Assembly: GCF_017743975.1 (NCBI RefSeq)
Contig: NZ_JAGHRC010000001.1
Coordinates: 806,001-870,000, forward strand
Direction of reading: 5' to 3'
Source: Ruegeria sp. R14_0
GTDB taxonomy: Bacteria > Pseudomonadota > Alphaproteobacteria > Rhodobacterales > Rhodobacteraceae
DNA length: 64,000 nucleotides
Shown here piece by piece: positions 35,119-43,845 of this stretch (its first letter is position 1; each line of letters begins with the position of its first letter). The notes beneath the pieces are model-generated. The model saw only the letters and a program-made list of their open reading frames with translations, was not told where the DNA came from and searched no databases. Made by a program: the position numbers and the translations under genes.

Positions 35119-36729
35119 TTAGTTGTTTGTCGGTGTCGTCAGTTTCTCCATAACCTGATCCAGGTTGAAGCTTGCCGCTTTCTGGCGCGGTGGGAATTCC
35201 TGGAAGGTCGCCAGGAAGTTACCCACATATTGCTGCGCGGGAACCAGGAAATACGCCCGATCCAACAGCCAGTCATAATAGGTGTTGGAGGTGCGATAGG
35301 CGCGCTCATACGGATCACGACGCAGGTTCACGATCAGCGGGATGCGCAGTTCGGTCCAGGGTTCGATCCAAGCACGCAGAGTTGCCCAGGCTTTCTGCTC
35401 CAGGAAGATGAGCTTCCAGTCGTCATAGCGCAGCGCCGTCAGGTCGCCGTCATCCGAGAAATAGAAGATCTCGGAACGTGGGCTTTCCGTGGTTTCACCG
35501 GTCAACAGGGGCAGGATGTTGTAGCCATCCAGATGCACCTTATAGTCGCGGCCCATGCCTGACGAGCTATAGCCCGCTTTCAGCTTTTCCTTGATGTCGG
35601 GATCACCCGCAACCGCCAGATAGGTCGGCAACCAGTCCATGTGGTGCACGATCTCGTTGGTGACCGATCCGGCCTCGATCTGGCCGGGCCAGCGGACCAT
35701 CGACGGAACGCGCCAGCCGCCTTCCCAGTTGGTGTTCTTTTCGCCCCAGAACGGCGTTGCCGCAGCATCCGGCCATGTGTTCATGTGCGGGCCGTTATCG
35801 GTCGAGTAGTGAACGATGGTGTTGTCGGCAATGCCAAGTTCATCCAGCAGATCAAGCAGTTGTCCGACATGCATGTCATGCTCGATCATGCCAGCGGTGT
35901 ACTCGTCGGCAACGCCACCTATGATCTCGTTGGCCTGTTGGCGCATCTCATCTTTGACATGGGTACGGAAGTGCATGCGCGTTCCGTTCCACCAGACATA
36001 GAAGGGCTGACCCTGTTCATGCGCGCGCTTGATGAAGTCGATCGCAGCCGCGACGGTTTCTTCGTCCACCGTTTCCATGCGCTTGCGTGTCAGCGGGCCG
36101 GTGTCTTCGATGGTGCCGTCAGCCTTGGATTTGATCACGCCGCGCGGGCCATAAGCTTCGCGGAAGGTCCGGCCATCGGCCAGAACCATGTCACCGGGAT
36201 AGTCCTCATTCTCGGGCTCTTCCTCGGCGTTCAGGTGGTATAGATTGCCGAAAAACTCGTCAAACCCGTGATTTGTCGGCAGATGCTCATCCTTGTCGCC
36301 AAGGTGGTTCTTGCCGAACTGACCGGTCACATAACCATGATCTTTCAGCAGGCCCGCGATTGTCGGATCTTCGACCTGCATCCCCAGATCGGCGCCAGGC
36401 AAGCCAACCTTCGACAAACCTGTACGGTAAACCGACTGACCCATGATGTAGGAGGATCGACCGGCGGTGCAGGATTGCTCGCCATAATAATCGGTGAAGA
36501 TCATGCCTTCTTTTGCAACGCGGTCGATGTTCGGCGTTTGATAGCCCATCAGGCCCATCGTGTAGGCCGAGATGTTGGACTGACCGATATCGTCACCCCA
36601 GATAACCAGGATGTTGGGCTTTTGATCCTGCGCCCATGCGGGCAGGGCCAGTGCAACAGCGACCGAAGCTACAGCGAATTTGCGTATCATGCTGCGCCAA
36701 CTTTCTGCAATCGAACGAGGTGGTGACAT
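35119..36729 (-). CDS. Type I arylsulfatase, secreted
   Basis: 536 residues. A signal peptide (about 15-34, ending LPAWAQ) precedes the alkaline-phosphatase-fold start NILVIWGDDIGQSN, with metal-binding Asp46/47. The sulfatase signature SCTAGRSSY (C-x-A-x-R) is at 86-94; Cys87 is the residue converted to formylglycine. It hydrolyses sulfate esters in the periplasm, but the natural ester is unknown. No anaerobic or FGE-type maturase is in the window. The ATG at 36729 has AGGAG six bases upstream, so it is preferred to the inner Met at 36690. It is divergent from a Crp/Fnr regulator and ends at its own terminator. Confidence 0.92.
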   Translation of the reverse strand: MSPPRSIAESWRSMIRKFAVASVAVALALPAWAQDQKPNILVIWGDDIGQSNISAYTMGLMGYQTPNIDRVAKEGMIFTDYYGEQSCTAGRSSYIMGQSVYRTGLSKVGLPGADLGMQVEDPTIAGLLKDHGYVTGQFGKNHLGDKDEHLPTNHGFDEFFGNLYHLNAEEEPENEDYPGDMVLADGRTFREAYGPRGVIKSKADGTIEDTGPLTRKRMETVDEETVAAAIDFIKRAHEQGQPFYVWWNGTRMHFRTHVKDEMRQQANEIIGGVADEYTAGMIEHDMHVGQLLDLLDELGIADNTIVHYSTDNGPHMNTWPDAAATPFWGEKNTNWEGGWRVPSMVRWPGQIEAGSVTNEIVHHMDWLPTYLAVAGDPDIKEKLKAGYSSSGMGRDYKVHLDGYNILPLLTGETTESPRSEIFYFSDDGDLTALRYDDWKLIFLEQKAWATLRAWIEPWTELRIPLIVNLRRDPYERAYRTSNTYYDWLLDRAYFLVPAQQYVGNFLATFQEFPPRQKAASFNLDQVMEKLTTPTNN

Positions 36730-36863
36730 AGTTTGCTCCTGAACTGACCGGATCTTAATGATCCGTTGAAGTAAAAGTAATTGAAGGCGATCAGTATCGT
36801 TTTAGATCTGCCAACAAGGTATTGATTCCCGGCAGGAAATATTCGCATTACGTCGAGAATCGA

Positions 36864-36883
36864 ATAGCCTTATCTTAGGCTAT
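36864..36883. promoter_or_regulatory. Candidate operator: ATAGCCT-N6-AGGCTAT
   Basis: A perfect 7-bp inverted repeat with a 6-base spacer lies in the 199-bp gap between the arylsulfatase and the Crp/Fnr regulator. Two half-sites separated by six bases is the geometry used by Crp/Fnr dimers, although the half-site sequence is not the standard one. A second, imperfect palindrome around ATCATATGAT (36902-36911) is nearby. Assignment to the adjacent regulator is inference. Confidence 0.5.
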
Positions 36884-36928
36884 GACAATGTCTCGAAACC
36901 TATCATATGATTAGATTGAAGAATACAA

Positions 36929-37609
36929 ATGTTTGATAATCCGCATGATCGAAAGCGATTGTTGGGCTCTGGCTGGTTTGGCGCGCGTGGGGCGCGGTTT
37001 CAGTCGGACCTGCTGGCCTGCGCAATTGAACGAACCTTTGAGGCTGAAGAGTCGCTGTACCTGTATGGCGACTTGGCCAACGGGGTTTATGCGGTTCTGG
37101 AAGGCGCAGTTCAGATCACAGCCCCCGCTGATGATGGTCAGGAATTCGTTGTGCACAGGCAAGGTGGCGGGTTCTGGATCGGGGATCTGGCCCTATTTGC
37201 CGAGGCCAGAAGGCTGGTGAGCGTCGTTGCCACCCAAACCACACGAACGTTGTTTTTCCCGTCGCCTCGGTTGGACCGGTTGGTTGATGACAATCCCGAT
37301 TACATTCGCGATTTCTACGCCTTGTCTCATGAAAACATGCAAACTGCTTTGCGTATCATGGCCAATCTGGCTGTGACCGGCACGGAAAAACGTCTTGTTC
37401 TACGCCTTTTGCACTTGGACGAAGGGACCGCAAAATCCGATGGGTGGATCGTAATCTCGCAAGAAGAACTGGCCGCGATGGTGGCCGTGTCGCAGCCGAC
37501 GTTACATCGCAATTTGCATCGTCTCGCAGATGCGGGGCTGATCGAACTTGGATACGGGCGCGTGCGCCTGAAGGACCGGCGCCAGTTGATCGCTTCGTGT
37601 CAGTGCTGA
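36929..37609 (+). CDS. Crp/Fnr family transcriptional regulator
   Basis: 226 residues. The N-terminal cyclic-nucleotide-binding-like beta-roll (about 25-130) includes LYLYGDLANGVYAVLEGAVQI. A dimer helix follows, and then a C-terminal winged helix with ISQEELAAMVAVSQPTLHRNLHRLADAGLIELGY (two parts of the helix-turn-helix). There are no N-terminal Fe-S cysteines, so it is not an O2-sensing Fnr. It diverges from the arylsulfatase, with a candidate operator between them, and likely controls that gene or itself. It overlaps the convergent batD-like gene end by 10 nt. Confidence 0.9.
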   Translation: MFDNPHDRKRLLGSGWFGARGARFQSDLLACAIERTFEAEESLYLYGDLANGVYAVLEGAVQITAPADDGQEFVVHRQGGGFWIGDLALFAEARRLVSVVATQTTRTLFFPSPRLDRLVDDNPDYIRDFYALSHENMQTALRIMANLAVTGTEKRLVLRLLHLDEGTAKSDGWIVISQEELAAMVAVSQPTLHRNLHRLADAGLIELGYGRVRLKDRRQLIASCQC

Positions 37610-38835
37610 GCTCCGGGGTTGAGCGGCGGCAGCGGGTTCGCTGGCGCTTGCGCGGATTGCTTGAGTGACGCCAGCGCTGACAGCGCACCAGCCCAATCCT
37701 CGGTCCTGGTGTCGGGATGCGCCGAGTATCTGGCGGCGCCGATCTGGGCGAGGTGCTGGTCCAAACTGGTCGTTTGACTGGCCATGCCGCAGCGAGATTT
37801 CCACATCTCCAAAGCCGCGTAAGCTGCTGCGATATCATGATCTTGCAGCGCTTTCTTAAGTTCACCCAAAGCATAGTCGGGCGAAGACAGGAACGCATCC
37901 CGCCGAAGTCGGCGCCATCGGTCGACACGCGGGCGCAGGAACCGGATGGCAAGCCATATGAACAGCGAAAAGGCGGCGAACCAAACCACGAACCTTAGAA
38001 TCGTTTCGGTGTCTGGCGGTTGCCACTTAGGCCGGGCCAGTGTCAGGTCGACCGGGTCAATGTTGATGGTCTCGACCTGATCGCCGCCCAAATTGTACCA
38101 GCGGATCGTAATCGACGGCAGTTGGGTTTGACCGCCGTCCTGCGCCAGATAGACGACTTCATCTACCCGTTGACCCGAGAGAACGCCCCGGTCTTCATTT
38201 TCTGTAAATCGGGGCTCTTTTGGATAGGCGCGCAAAAGCGGGTCCGGGTTGTCCGGGATCAGTTCAGGCACCAGAAACGGTGTCGTCCCGGATATCTTGG
38301 CGGTCAGGCGACGCGTGATCGATCCGCCATTTTCCATATCCGTATCCCCGTCGATCTGCTGATCGACGGTCAGACCGGTTGCGATGATCAGCGGATCCAG
38401 ATCGCGTGCGCCCTCGGGAACCACTGTTTTCAGGGTCAAGTCCGGCAAGGGTACGCTGACCTGCACCGGCGCGTTCGTTTCGGGATCGGCAAAGGTGACC
38501 ACGACGTCCTGCGCACCAAACGCAACGTCCCCGGCGCGCAGAGGATAGAGGCGATAGCTGCGTTGAACGCCTGACCAGGTTTCACCATCAACGGATTCAC
38601 TCACTGGTCCCGAAGCACGTTCCGGCAGGCGCACCAAAAGGTTCTCTTGCTCAAGCGACGGGAACACCGGAGGCGAGGGCATGAAGGTTGGCACAAGCAC
38701 CTTGATGCGCACAATTGCAGGCTGCCCCACCATGACCGGTTCCGTGGGTGCCTCGGCGGTCACTTGTGGCTGGACGCTGGTCTGGGCCCAAAGATGCGTC
38801 GGGATCAAAAGCATAAGGAGAGCAAGGTATCTCAT
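37600..38835 (-). CDS. BatD-like membrane protein
   Basis: 411 residues. A signal peptide (LLMLLIPTHLWAQ) leads to a beta-rich periplasmic region with VTAEAPTEPVMVGQPAIVRIKV and YRLYPLRAGDVAFGAQDVVVTF, as in BatD (oxygen tolerance) proteins. One membrane helix follows (about 285-305, FVVWFAAFSLFIWLAIRFL), then a cytoplasmic alpha-helical tail. It is the last gene of the Bat-type operon, and its ATG overlaps the previous stop (ATGA). Bat proteins act with MoxR ATPases in envelope stress or metal loading, but the precise role is not settled. Confidence 0.82.
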   Translation of the reverse strand: MRYLALLMLLIPTHLWAQTSVQPQVTAEAPTEPVMVGQPAIVRIKVLVPTFMPSPPVFPSLEQENLLVRLPERASGPVSESVDGETWSGVQRSYRLYPLRAGDVAFGAQDVVVTFADPETNAPVQVSVPLPDLTLKTVVPEGARDLDPLIIATGLTVDQQIDGDTDMENGGSITRRLTAKISGTTPFLVPELIPDNPDPLLRAYPKEPRFTENEDRGVLSGQRVDEVVYLAQDGGQTQLPSITIRWYNLGGDQVETINIDPVDLTLARPKWQPPDTETILRFVVWFAAFSLFIWLAIRFLRPRVDRWRRLRRDAFLSSPDYALGELKKALQDHDIAAAYAALEMWKSRCGMASQTTSLDQHLAQIGAARYSAHPDTRTEDWAGALSALASLKQSAQAPANPLPPLNPGAQH

Positions 38836-40337
38836 TGCTGTTGCTCCTGATTTTCCAACAGGAAGCGATTGCGCAGAAAGTCTTGCATGTCGGTATCAAT
38901 CGTACTGATCCATTGGTCAGCTGACATGGCCTGCGCTCCGTCCGTTGGGGCCTGAATGGTCGTCTGTTCCCCACGCCCAGCGTCGTTGTCAAAGACCGTG
39001 TCGTCGGCCCCGATCCCGGCTTCCTCGCCGGTATCAGACTGTTCGCGCGTGGTTTCAACATAGTCGAGGATCGCTTTCGAGACCTCGAGGTTATGCTGCG
39101 CTTCGGGCCAATCCGGACGGCGGTCCAATGCGGTTTCAAAGGCCGTGATAGCGGGGCGATATTCGCGGTTGCGTATGCGCGCCATGCCTTCGGAAAATGC
39201 GGCTTCGGGCGTGTCCAGCTCGGCAAAGATCGCGGCAGCTTCGGGATACTGCCCGGCCTTTAGTCGTGCATAACCTTCCTGATAGGGGTCCTGAAACAAC
39301 TCGGCCGCTTCGGCATAGCGTTTCTGGTTCATCGCGATCTTGCCTTGCTGGTCCGGCGTCAGAAACCAGTCGCGCCAGCCATCGGCATAAGCCGGGCCTG
39401 ACGGGGACCCAAAGAAGAAGGCCAGCAATATCAACCGGATTACCCAACCTCTGCGAAACCAAAGCAAGGACAGAAAAGCGGCTGGCCAGGCCAGCACCCA
39501 TCCCTTGTCTTGCCAGTCCAAGCGGTCATCATCATCCAGTGCAGCCGTGTAAGCCGATTGAATTTGACGCTGTAAGCGATTGATATCTCGATCATCGCCT
39601 GAGAACGGAACCACTGTCGCCCCGTTCAAGCCATCGAGTTGTGCGATGTTTTGACCATTGGGCAGCATGGTCAGAAAGAACACGGGCACAGTCGCGTTCT
39701 CGAATCCGGCCAATTGCGAAGGGTCGAGGTCGTCCAGCACAAAAAGGACAGCGCCGGGCGTTTCGCTATCGTTCAGGATCGTCTCGGCAAGCGTCAGCGC
39801 ATCCGCTGCGGCGCCGCCTTGTTTGGGCATGACAGCAGGGGTGAGGCCTTCCAGTAGCGGGCGCAGAATATTGGCGTCTTCGGTAAGCGGGGCGACGCGA
39901 TGGGGTGTCCCGGCATATGCGACTAGCGCAGTTCGAGCGCCCACGCGCGCGTTGATCAGATCGGTGACTTTGAACTTGGCGCGATCCAGACGAGATGGGG
40001 CCAAGTCAGGCTCTTCCATGCTGTCGGTCACTTTCAGAGCGATCACCAGTGGGGCCGTGTCTGCAACCAACGGATTGGGTGCTCGCGACCACGTTGGCCC
40101 AGCGGCGGCCAGTGTGACCAGAGCCGAAGCAATCATGGCAACGTCAATCGGACAGAGACGTTTCGCGTTGTCAGCCCCCAACTCAAGCGCAGCAGCAAGG
40201 TGCGGCGCAATGCCGGACATAGCCTGCGTGCGGGCGTTTGGTTTAGGTCGCATCAGCCACCAAAGGGCAAAAACTGGTATGAGGAGCAGAAGCCAACCTG
40301 CTCGAAGGAAATGGAAATCTGCCAAAACGCCTATCAT
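38832..40337 (-). CDS. BatB/BatC-like protein: VWA domain fused to TPR region
   Basis: 501 residues. Membrane helices near 10-30 and 60-80 precede a von Willebrand A domain (about 95-270). Another hydrophobic stretch lies near 290-320, and a periplasmic TPR region (about 330-430; YAEAAELFQDPYQEGYARLKAGQYPEAAAIF) ends in a Gln-rich tail. In most species BatB (VWA) and BatC (TPR) are separate or fused like this. The MIDAS motif is degenerate: the expected D-x-S-x-S is K102-V-T104-D-S106, so metal binding may be lost. Both ends overlap the neighbours by 4 nt. Confidence 0.83.
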   Translation of the reverse strand: MIGVLADFHFLRAGWLLLLIPVFALWWLMRPKPNARTQAMSGIAPHLAAALELGADNAKRLCPIDVAMIASALVTLAAAGPTWSRAPNPLVADTAPLVIALKVTDSMEEPDLAPSRLDRAKFKVTDLINARVGARTALVAYAGTPHRVAPLTEDANILRPLLEGLTPAVMPKQGGAAADALTLAETILNDSETPGAVLFVLDDLDPSQLAGFENATVPVFFLTMLPNGQNIAQLDGLNGATVVPFSGDDRDINRLQRQIQSAYTAALDDDDRLDWQDKGWVLAWPAAFLSLLWFRRGWVIRLILLAFFFGSPSGPAYADGWRDWFLTPDQQGKIAMNQKRYAEAAELFQDPYQEGYARLKAGQYPEAAAIFAELDTPEAAFSEGMARIRNREYRPAITAFETALDRRPDWPEAQHNLEVSKAILDYVETTREQSDTGEEAGIGADDTVFDNDAGRGEQTTIQAPTDGAQAMSADQWISTIDTDMQDFLRNRFLLENQEQQQ

Positions 40338-41317
40338 GCCGCACCCTTGCGCCGTTGGGCGACCAGCAAGACTGCCAAGGTCATCAGCATCACCAATACA
40401 GCAAACCCAAGCGGATAGTGCGCAAGGCTTTCACGTGGTCTGTAGCTTTGCGTCTCTACAATTCTTGGGTTGAGCTCATCTATGCGGGCATAGGTTTCGG
40501 CCAGCGCGTCCTGATCGTTGGCAAAGAAATATGCACCACCTGTTCTGTCCGCGATATCTTTCAGCGCATCCAGATCAACGCGATCCTCACCCGACGCGTC
40601 CGGGTCGCCAACGCCAACTGTATAGATGACAACGCCTTTTTCCGCCGCGATAGCTGCTGCATTGACCGGTGTCATACGGCTGGAGGTGTCAGCGCCGTCG
40701 CTTAGGACAATCATCAGACGTTGGTCAACTTCGCTGGATTCAAAGGTGCGGATACCCAGTCCGATGGCATCTCCAAGGGCTGTGTTCGGACCGGCCATGC
40801 CGACTTGAGTTTGGTCCAGAAAGCCATTCAAACTATTAAGATCTTCGGTAAACGGGGCCTGCACGAAAGCGCGGGTGCCAAAGATGATCAGCGCCATCCG
40901 ATCGCCTTGCCGTTCGGCAATGAACTGGCGCAACACATCCTTTACTGCGGCGAGGCGCTGCGTCGGCGCGCCGTCTGACGCGGTGAAATCCCTCTGGTCC
41001 ATTGAACCCGAGATATCCAGCGCCAGAACTACGTCTCGGGCCGATTTTTCAATCACCACGGGCTCTCCCAGCTTTTCTGGGCGGGCCATTGCAATGACCA
41101 GAAGGCACCAGATTACAACCACGGTCCCAGTCTGGAAGGCCGCGCGGCGCGGAATGACAGACCCTGACCGGGGCTCGACGCCAGCGGCCTTTGCAACATG
41201 GCGGAAAAAGGGAATGCGGATCGAACTGCTTTTCTCGCGGTGAGGCGGGGCGAGCCAGTACACCAAAGCGGGAAGTGGAAGCAGGACGAACACCCAAGGC
41301 GCGGCAAAGGAAAACAT
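40334..41317 (-). CDS. BatA-like VWA domain membrane protein
   Basis: 327 residues. Helices at the N terminus (about 5-23 and 62-78) are followed by a VWA domain with an intact MIDAS site, LALDISGSM (Asp101, Ser103, Ser105), plus ADTSSRM and the distal Asp region VLSDGAD. A final membrane helix lies near the C terminus (LGFAVLVMLMTLAVLLVA). It is the typical partner of a MoxR ATPase. The start overlaps the DUF4381 stop by one base (TGATG), with AAAGGAA upstream. The metal-competent VWA here contrasts with the degenerate one in the next gene. Confidence 0.88.
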   Translation of the reverse strand: MFSFAAPWVFVLLPLPALVYWLAPPHREKSSSIRIPFFRHVAKAAGVEPRSGSVIPRRAAFQTGTVVVIWCLLVIAMARPEKLGEPVVIEKSARDVVLALDISGSMDQRDFTASDGAPTQRLAAVKDVLRQFIAERQGDRMALIIFGTRAFVQAPFTEDLNSLNGFLDQTQVGMAGPNTALGDAIGLGIRTFESSEVDQRLMIVLSDGADTSSRMTPVNAAAIAAEKGVVIYTVGVGDPDASGEDRVDLDALKDIADRTGGAYFFANDQDALAETYARIDELNPRIVETQSYRPRESLAHYPLGFAVLVMLMTLAVLLVAQRRKGAA

Positions 41318-41790
41318 CACGTATTCCTTTCGCGTTTGTGGGATTTGATCCATTGCTGCGCCAGTTTCGTCAATTCCGGATTGGCGGGAATGGTCGTGTA
41401 AGGCGCTGACGTCAACGCATCAGCTTCAGTGCCGGAAAAGCGTTTTTGGTCAAATGTTTCGTTTAGGAAGTTTATCCAAACGTCTCCGTGCAGGCCAGCA
41501 ACCTTATCGCGCGGAAAGGCGACAAGCGCCGCTCGGCGCAGGATCTCGGCGATCTTTGCGGGATTGTCTTTTGCAGTCGCCAGTTCAGTCAGCGCCTCGC
41601 GCCTGTAGGCATTCACCCGTCGATGGCGAAGAAACGCATGAATGACAAATGCGATCAGCCCTACAATAATGGCGGCAAGCACAACCCACCCCCATGTCTG
41701 CGGCACCATGGAAACCGGGTCCGGCGCTGGCGCGGGTTCGAGCATGTCGAGCAGATCGACCAGTGATTTGCCTTCGACGTCTACACTCAT
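41317..41790 (-). CDS. DUF4381 domain protein of the MoxR/Bat operon
   Basis: 157 residues starting MSVDVEGKSLVDLLDMLEPAP. One membrane helix (WGWVVLAAIIVGLIAFVIHAFL, shortened) is followed by a cytoplasmic helical domain (RREALTELATAKDNPAKIAEILRRAALVAFPRD, in parts). Its layout and place between DUF58 and VWA genes fit the DUF4381 family. The start overlaps the DUF58 stop (ATGA). No function is known beyond association with MoxR operons. Confidence 0.82.
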   Translation of the reverse strand: MSVDVEGKSLVDLLDMLEPAPAPDPVSMVPQTWGWVVLAAIIVGLIAFVIHAFLRHRRVNAYRREALTELATAKDNPAKIAEILRRAALVAFPRDKVAGLHGDVWINFLNETFDQKRFSGTEADALTSAPYTTIPANPELTKLAQQWIKSHKRERNT

Positions 41791-42734
41791 CTGCGGCCTC
41801 CGGCGTGACCAAACAACCTGAGCAACTGGTCGAGTGTTGGTTCTGCCGTCGTCAAAGGCACGATGGGAAACCCATAGCGGCGCGACCAAGTTTGCAACTG
41901 AGCCAGCCGATCTTCCATCGCTTGACGGATACGGTCCGACAAACCCGTGTCCGCGCTGTCCAGTTCGATCTGGTTATCTCCGTCCGATACAGTCAGCCTA
42001 AGGTTGGGTACCAACTCGCGAGAGCTTGGGTCTGAAATATTGAACAAAATCAGATCATTTGAAGCGGCAAGTTCACGTATCAAAATCTCAGAGCTGTCAT
42101 CCAGCCCGTCGAAATCCGAAAAGACGCAGATCAGTGTGTTGGTATGCGCAATGCGGGCAGCCTGTTTCAGCACTGCGTTTAGGGTCACTGTCGCGTCGGC
42201 GCGCTGCGAGGCGCGCAGGCTGCAGTTCAGCGCGCCCACAGATGACAGAAACCGCGTTAGTGCGGCGGGGCGACGTTGTGGGCGGTGTTCGGCCAGATCG
42301 GTGTCGCCGAAGACGAGCCCTCCGACCCGGTCGCCTTGACCCAGTACTCTGTGCGCGGAAATCGCCGCAGCCTCGGCCGCGATCACGGATTTCATATACA
42401 CTTGCGTGCCAAAAAACATCGAAACTCGCTGGTCGACCAGCAATAGGGCCGGGCGGTCGCGTTCTTCCGTATAGACCCTAACGTGGGGCTTTCCCGTGCG
42501 GGCCGTGACTTTCCAGTCGATCGTGCGGATGTCGTCACCGGGCAGATAATTGCGCAGCTCTTCAAAGTTCAGACCGCGCCCGCGCAAACGCGATGCGTGC
42601 CGTCCGTTCAGAATGGAACGAGCGGGCTGACGTGGTAAAAGGCTGATCGCGCGCGACTTAGGCCCCAACCGTAGCAGGTGGTCCGCATCCACATGGATGC
42701 GCGGGTCGTCGGGATAGGCGGCGGTCTGGGACAC
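41787..42734 (-). CDS. DUF58 domain protein
   Basis: 315 residues, no membrane helix. The signature block GRGLNFEELRNYLPGDDIRTIDW then KVTARTGKPHVRVYTEERDR identifies DUF58. The following half has a VWA-like fold (LLLVDQRVSMFFG) and ends ETTAEPTLDQLLRLFG-like (TTAEPTLDQLLRLFG). It is a standard partner of MoxR ATPases, probably a substrate or cofactor. It lies 17 bp after moxR and overlaps the DUF4381 gene, so it is co-expressed with both. Confidence 0.9.
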   Translation of the reverse strand: MSQTAAYPDDPRIHVDADHLLRLGPKSRAISLLPRQPARSILNGRHASRLRGRGLNFEELRNYLPGDDIRTIDWKVTARTGKPHVRVYTEERDRPALLLVDQRVSMFFGTQVYMKSVIAAEAAAISAHRVLGQGDRVGGLVFGDTDLAEHRPQRRPAALTRFLSSVGALNCSLRASQRADATVTLNAVLKQAARIAHTNTLICVFSDFDGLDDSSEILIRELAASNDLILFNISDPSSRELVPNLRLTVSDGDNQIELDSADTGLSDRIRQAMEDRLAQLQTWSRRYGFPIVPLTTAEPTLDQLLRLFGHAGGRR

Positions 42735-42751
42735 GCGGCGTTCCTTAGCTA

Positions 42752-43729
42752 TCAGGGCAGCGCAACAAGCTGCAGGATTTCCGAAATCACATCGTCGGCG
42801 GATTTCGCACTGCCTTGCGCCTCGAAGCTGAGCGTTATGCGATGTCGGAATACGTCATGGGCGATGGCGCGGATATCGGCGGGGTCCACGTAATCACGCT
42901 GGTTCATCCAGGCATGTGCGCGTCCGCATTTGTCCAACGCCAGCGAGGCGCGCGGGCTGGCGCCGATGTCGATCCAACTGGCCAGTTCCTCGCTCAGTGC
43001 GCCCGGGGTTCGGGTGGCTTGCACTAGGTCTGCCATATAGCGGTCCATTGCGTCCGAGACGTGGATTTGCCCGATCTCGGCACGCGCCGCGAATACCGCG
43101 TCCTGAGGGATCGTCGGCGGTGCATCCTTGGACCCGCCTTTGCCCGCCGCAATCTCTTCTCCGCGTACCAGGCGGATCACTTCAACTTCGTCTTCGACCG
43201 GAGGGTAGGTGATCTGCACATGCATCAGGAACCGGTCCATCTGCGCCTCGGGCAAGGGATAGGTGCCTTCCTGTTCGATCGGGTTCTGCGTTGCCATCAC
43301 GATGAACAGCGGTTCCATTTTATGTGTTGTGCCTGAGACGGTTACCTGCCGTTCTTCCATCGCCTCAAGCAGAGCTGCCTGTACCTTGGCAGGTGCGCGG
43401 TTGATCTCGTCGGCGAGGACAATATTTGCAAAGATCGGGCCAGGCTCGAACCGGAAGGTTCCGCCATCGTCGGTTTGCTGAAAGACCTCGGTGCCGGTGA
43501 CGTCCGAGGGCAGGAGGTCGGGTGTGAACTGGATGCGGCTGAAACTTGCGTCCAGATTGCGGGCCATTGCCTTGACTGCGCGGGTTTTGGCCAAACCGGG
43601 CAACCCCTCGATCAGCAGATTGCCGTTGGCCAACATTCCGATCAGAAGGCGGTCGATTACGTCGGTTTGTCCGATGATGGATTGCCCCATGCGGGCCTTG
43701 AGATCATTTATCTGATTAAGTGCATTCAT
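42752..43729 (-). CDS. MoxR-family AAA+ ATPase
   Basis: About 325 residues. Walker A region EGLPGLAKTRAVKAMA, then FSRIQFTPDLLPSDVTGTEVF, Walker B with IVLADEINRAPAKVQAALLEAM, sensor 1 with VMATQNPIEQEGTYPLPEAQ, and DRFLMHVQITYP: the full MoxR set. MoxR proteins are chaperone-like ATPases that mature metal- or cofactor-bearing envelope complexes with VWA partners, as encoded downstream. ATG 43729 is chosen; an in-frame GTG at 43753 adds eight residues. It is the first gene of the six-gene operon running to 37600. Confidence 0.92.
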   Translation of the reverse strand: MNALNQINDLKARMGQSIIGQTDVIDRLLIGMLANGNLLIEGLPGLAKTRAVKAMARNLDASFSRIQFTPDLLPSDVTGTEVFQQTDDGGTFRFEPGPIFANIVLADEINRAPAKVQAALLEAMEERQVTVSGTTHKMEPLFIVMATQNPIEQEGTYPLPEAQMDRFLMHVQITYPPVEDEVEVIRLVRGEEIAAGKGGSKDAPPTIPQDAVFAARAEIGQIHVSDAMDRYMADLVQATRTPGALSEELASWIDIGASPRASLALDKCGRAHAWMNQRDYVDPADIRAIAHDVFRHRITLSFEAQGSAKSADDVISEILQLVALP

Positions 43730-43845
43730 TTGGCGGGTCCAATCGGCGTCCACATTCAGTGTTAGAAGTGTGGTTGTTCAGAAAAAGACTGAGAGCAGAA
43801 AATCTGTCGTGACACCCGTATGTTAGCAGTGTTCGTTCGGACGAT

